DNA from: JBBFMJ01 sp037441225
Lineage (GTDB): Bacteria; Acidobacteriota; Thermoanaerobaculia; UBA2201
Direction: 5' to 3'
Assembly: GCA_037441225.1 (NCBI GenBank)
Contig: JBBISU010000031.1
Coordinates: 1-33,149 of the forward strand
DNA: 33,149 nucleotides
Positions 33,087-33,149 of this stretch are shown one piece after another. How positions within the stretch are numbered: position 1 is the first letter of the stretch; each line of letters begins with the position of its first letter. The position numbers and the translations under genes were made by a program. The notes under the pieces were generated by a model. That model was not told the DNA's origin and searched no databases. It saw only the letters and a program-made list of their open reading frames with translations.

Positions 33087-33110
33087 CGCAACAATAAATG
33101 TTGCGGCTAC
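33087..33110 (-). repeat. GTAG-headed hairpin repeat (CGCAAC type)
   Basis: Perfect arms CGCAAC (33087-33092) and GTTGCG (33100-33105) around AATAAAT, followed by GCTAC, so the minus strand is headed by GTAGC. This is the intact form of the decayed cores at 24321-24334 and 23002-23018. Confidence 0.7.
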
Positions 33111-33132
33111 ATAAACAAATTTATTTTTGAAT

Positions 33133-33149
33133 GTAGGCGCAGGTTCTTT
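33133..33149 (+). repeat. Partial GTAG-headed repeat at the window end
   Basis: GTAGGCGCAGGTTCTTT resembles the first half of the module at 33055-33078; the remainder lies outside the window. Confidence 0.45.

Larger units (their letters stand above)
32856..33149. other. Repeat-rich intergenic DNA at the window end
   Basis: No gene is visible. The stretch is a run of GC-rich hairpin modules separated by A-rich linkers: GTCCG with TCCGC near 32878-32894, the modules at 32924-32950, 33005-33030, 33055-33078 and 33087-33110, and a module cut by the window end at 33133-33149. Confidence 0.6.

Noticed and set aside
32860..33149. CRISPR array at the window end
   Set aside because: The units differ in sequence and spacing and are hairpins with A-rich linkers, not identical direct repeats with uniform spacers.

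Overview
The window is a compact, strongly AT-rich bacterial chromosome segment. Two SurA/PpiC-type foldases, several putative lipoproteins and many signal peptides suggest a cell with an outer membrane. The mix of a DUF3617-type protein, a DUF6982-like protein and secreted proteins with delta-60, InlB-B-like and golvesin-like domains recalls uncultured Acidobacteriota-like or neighbouring anaerobic lineages. The phylum is only inferred: there is no rRNA in the window.

Region 1 (about 0.17-22.3 kb, all minus strand) is dense housekeeping DNA. In transcription order it reads: hbd, zinc-ribbon/TPR protein, proS, lipoprotein, DUF6982-like protein, rsmA, uppP, ftsK, PflX-like radical SAM; then DUF3617 protein, gltX, truA, mutL and a small secreted Cys-rich protein; then a DUF1015 protein alone; then mfd, a PpiC lipoprotein, a SurA-like foldase and a YhaM-like HD exonuclease. 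Most junctions are ATGA or TAATG overlaps or overlaps of 14-64 nt. This suggests translational coupling and a few long operons covering tRNA charging, rRNA and tRNA modification, DNA repair, chromosome segregation, wall lipid recycling and envelope protein folding.

Region 2 (about 22.3-25.7 kb) is the accessory island. A divergent promoter region with a perfect 21-bp palindrome separates hbd from a TlpA-like thioredoxin. It is followed by AT-rich DNA with an unusual inverted repeat, hairpin repeats, and two minus-strand genes for secreted proteins. Those two genes keep signal peptide, Shine-Dalgarno site and frame but carry three in-frame stops (TAA; TAA and TAG) and no visible frameshift. 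The second is visibly richer in G+C than its surroundings.

Region 3 (25.7-32.9 kb, plus strand) holds an overlapping cluster of sirtuin, radC, larC and HIT genes, then a 1396-residue secreted amidase. Its catalytic domain appears to be split by a golvesin-like carbohydrate-binding-type domain, with two more copies at the C-terminus. The window ends in a cluster of GC-rich hairpin repeats.

Two patterns stand out. First, several genes that lack a Shine-Dalgarno site have a sigma70-like -10 hexamer 6-8 nt before the start codon, as expected for leaderless mRNAs. Second, the intergenic hairpins form a modular family: a GTAG head followed by one of a few different stem-loops, with degenerate copies around the broken genes.
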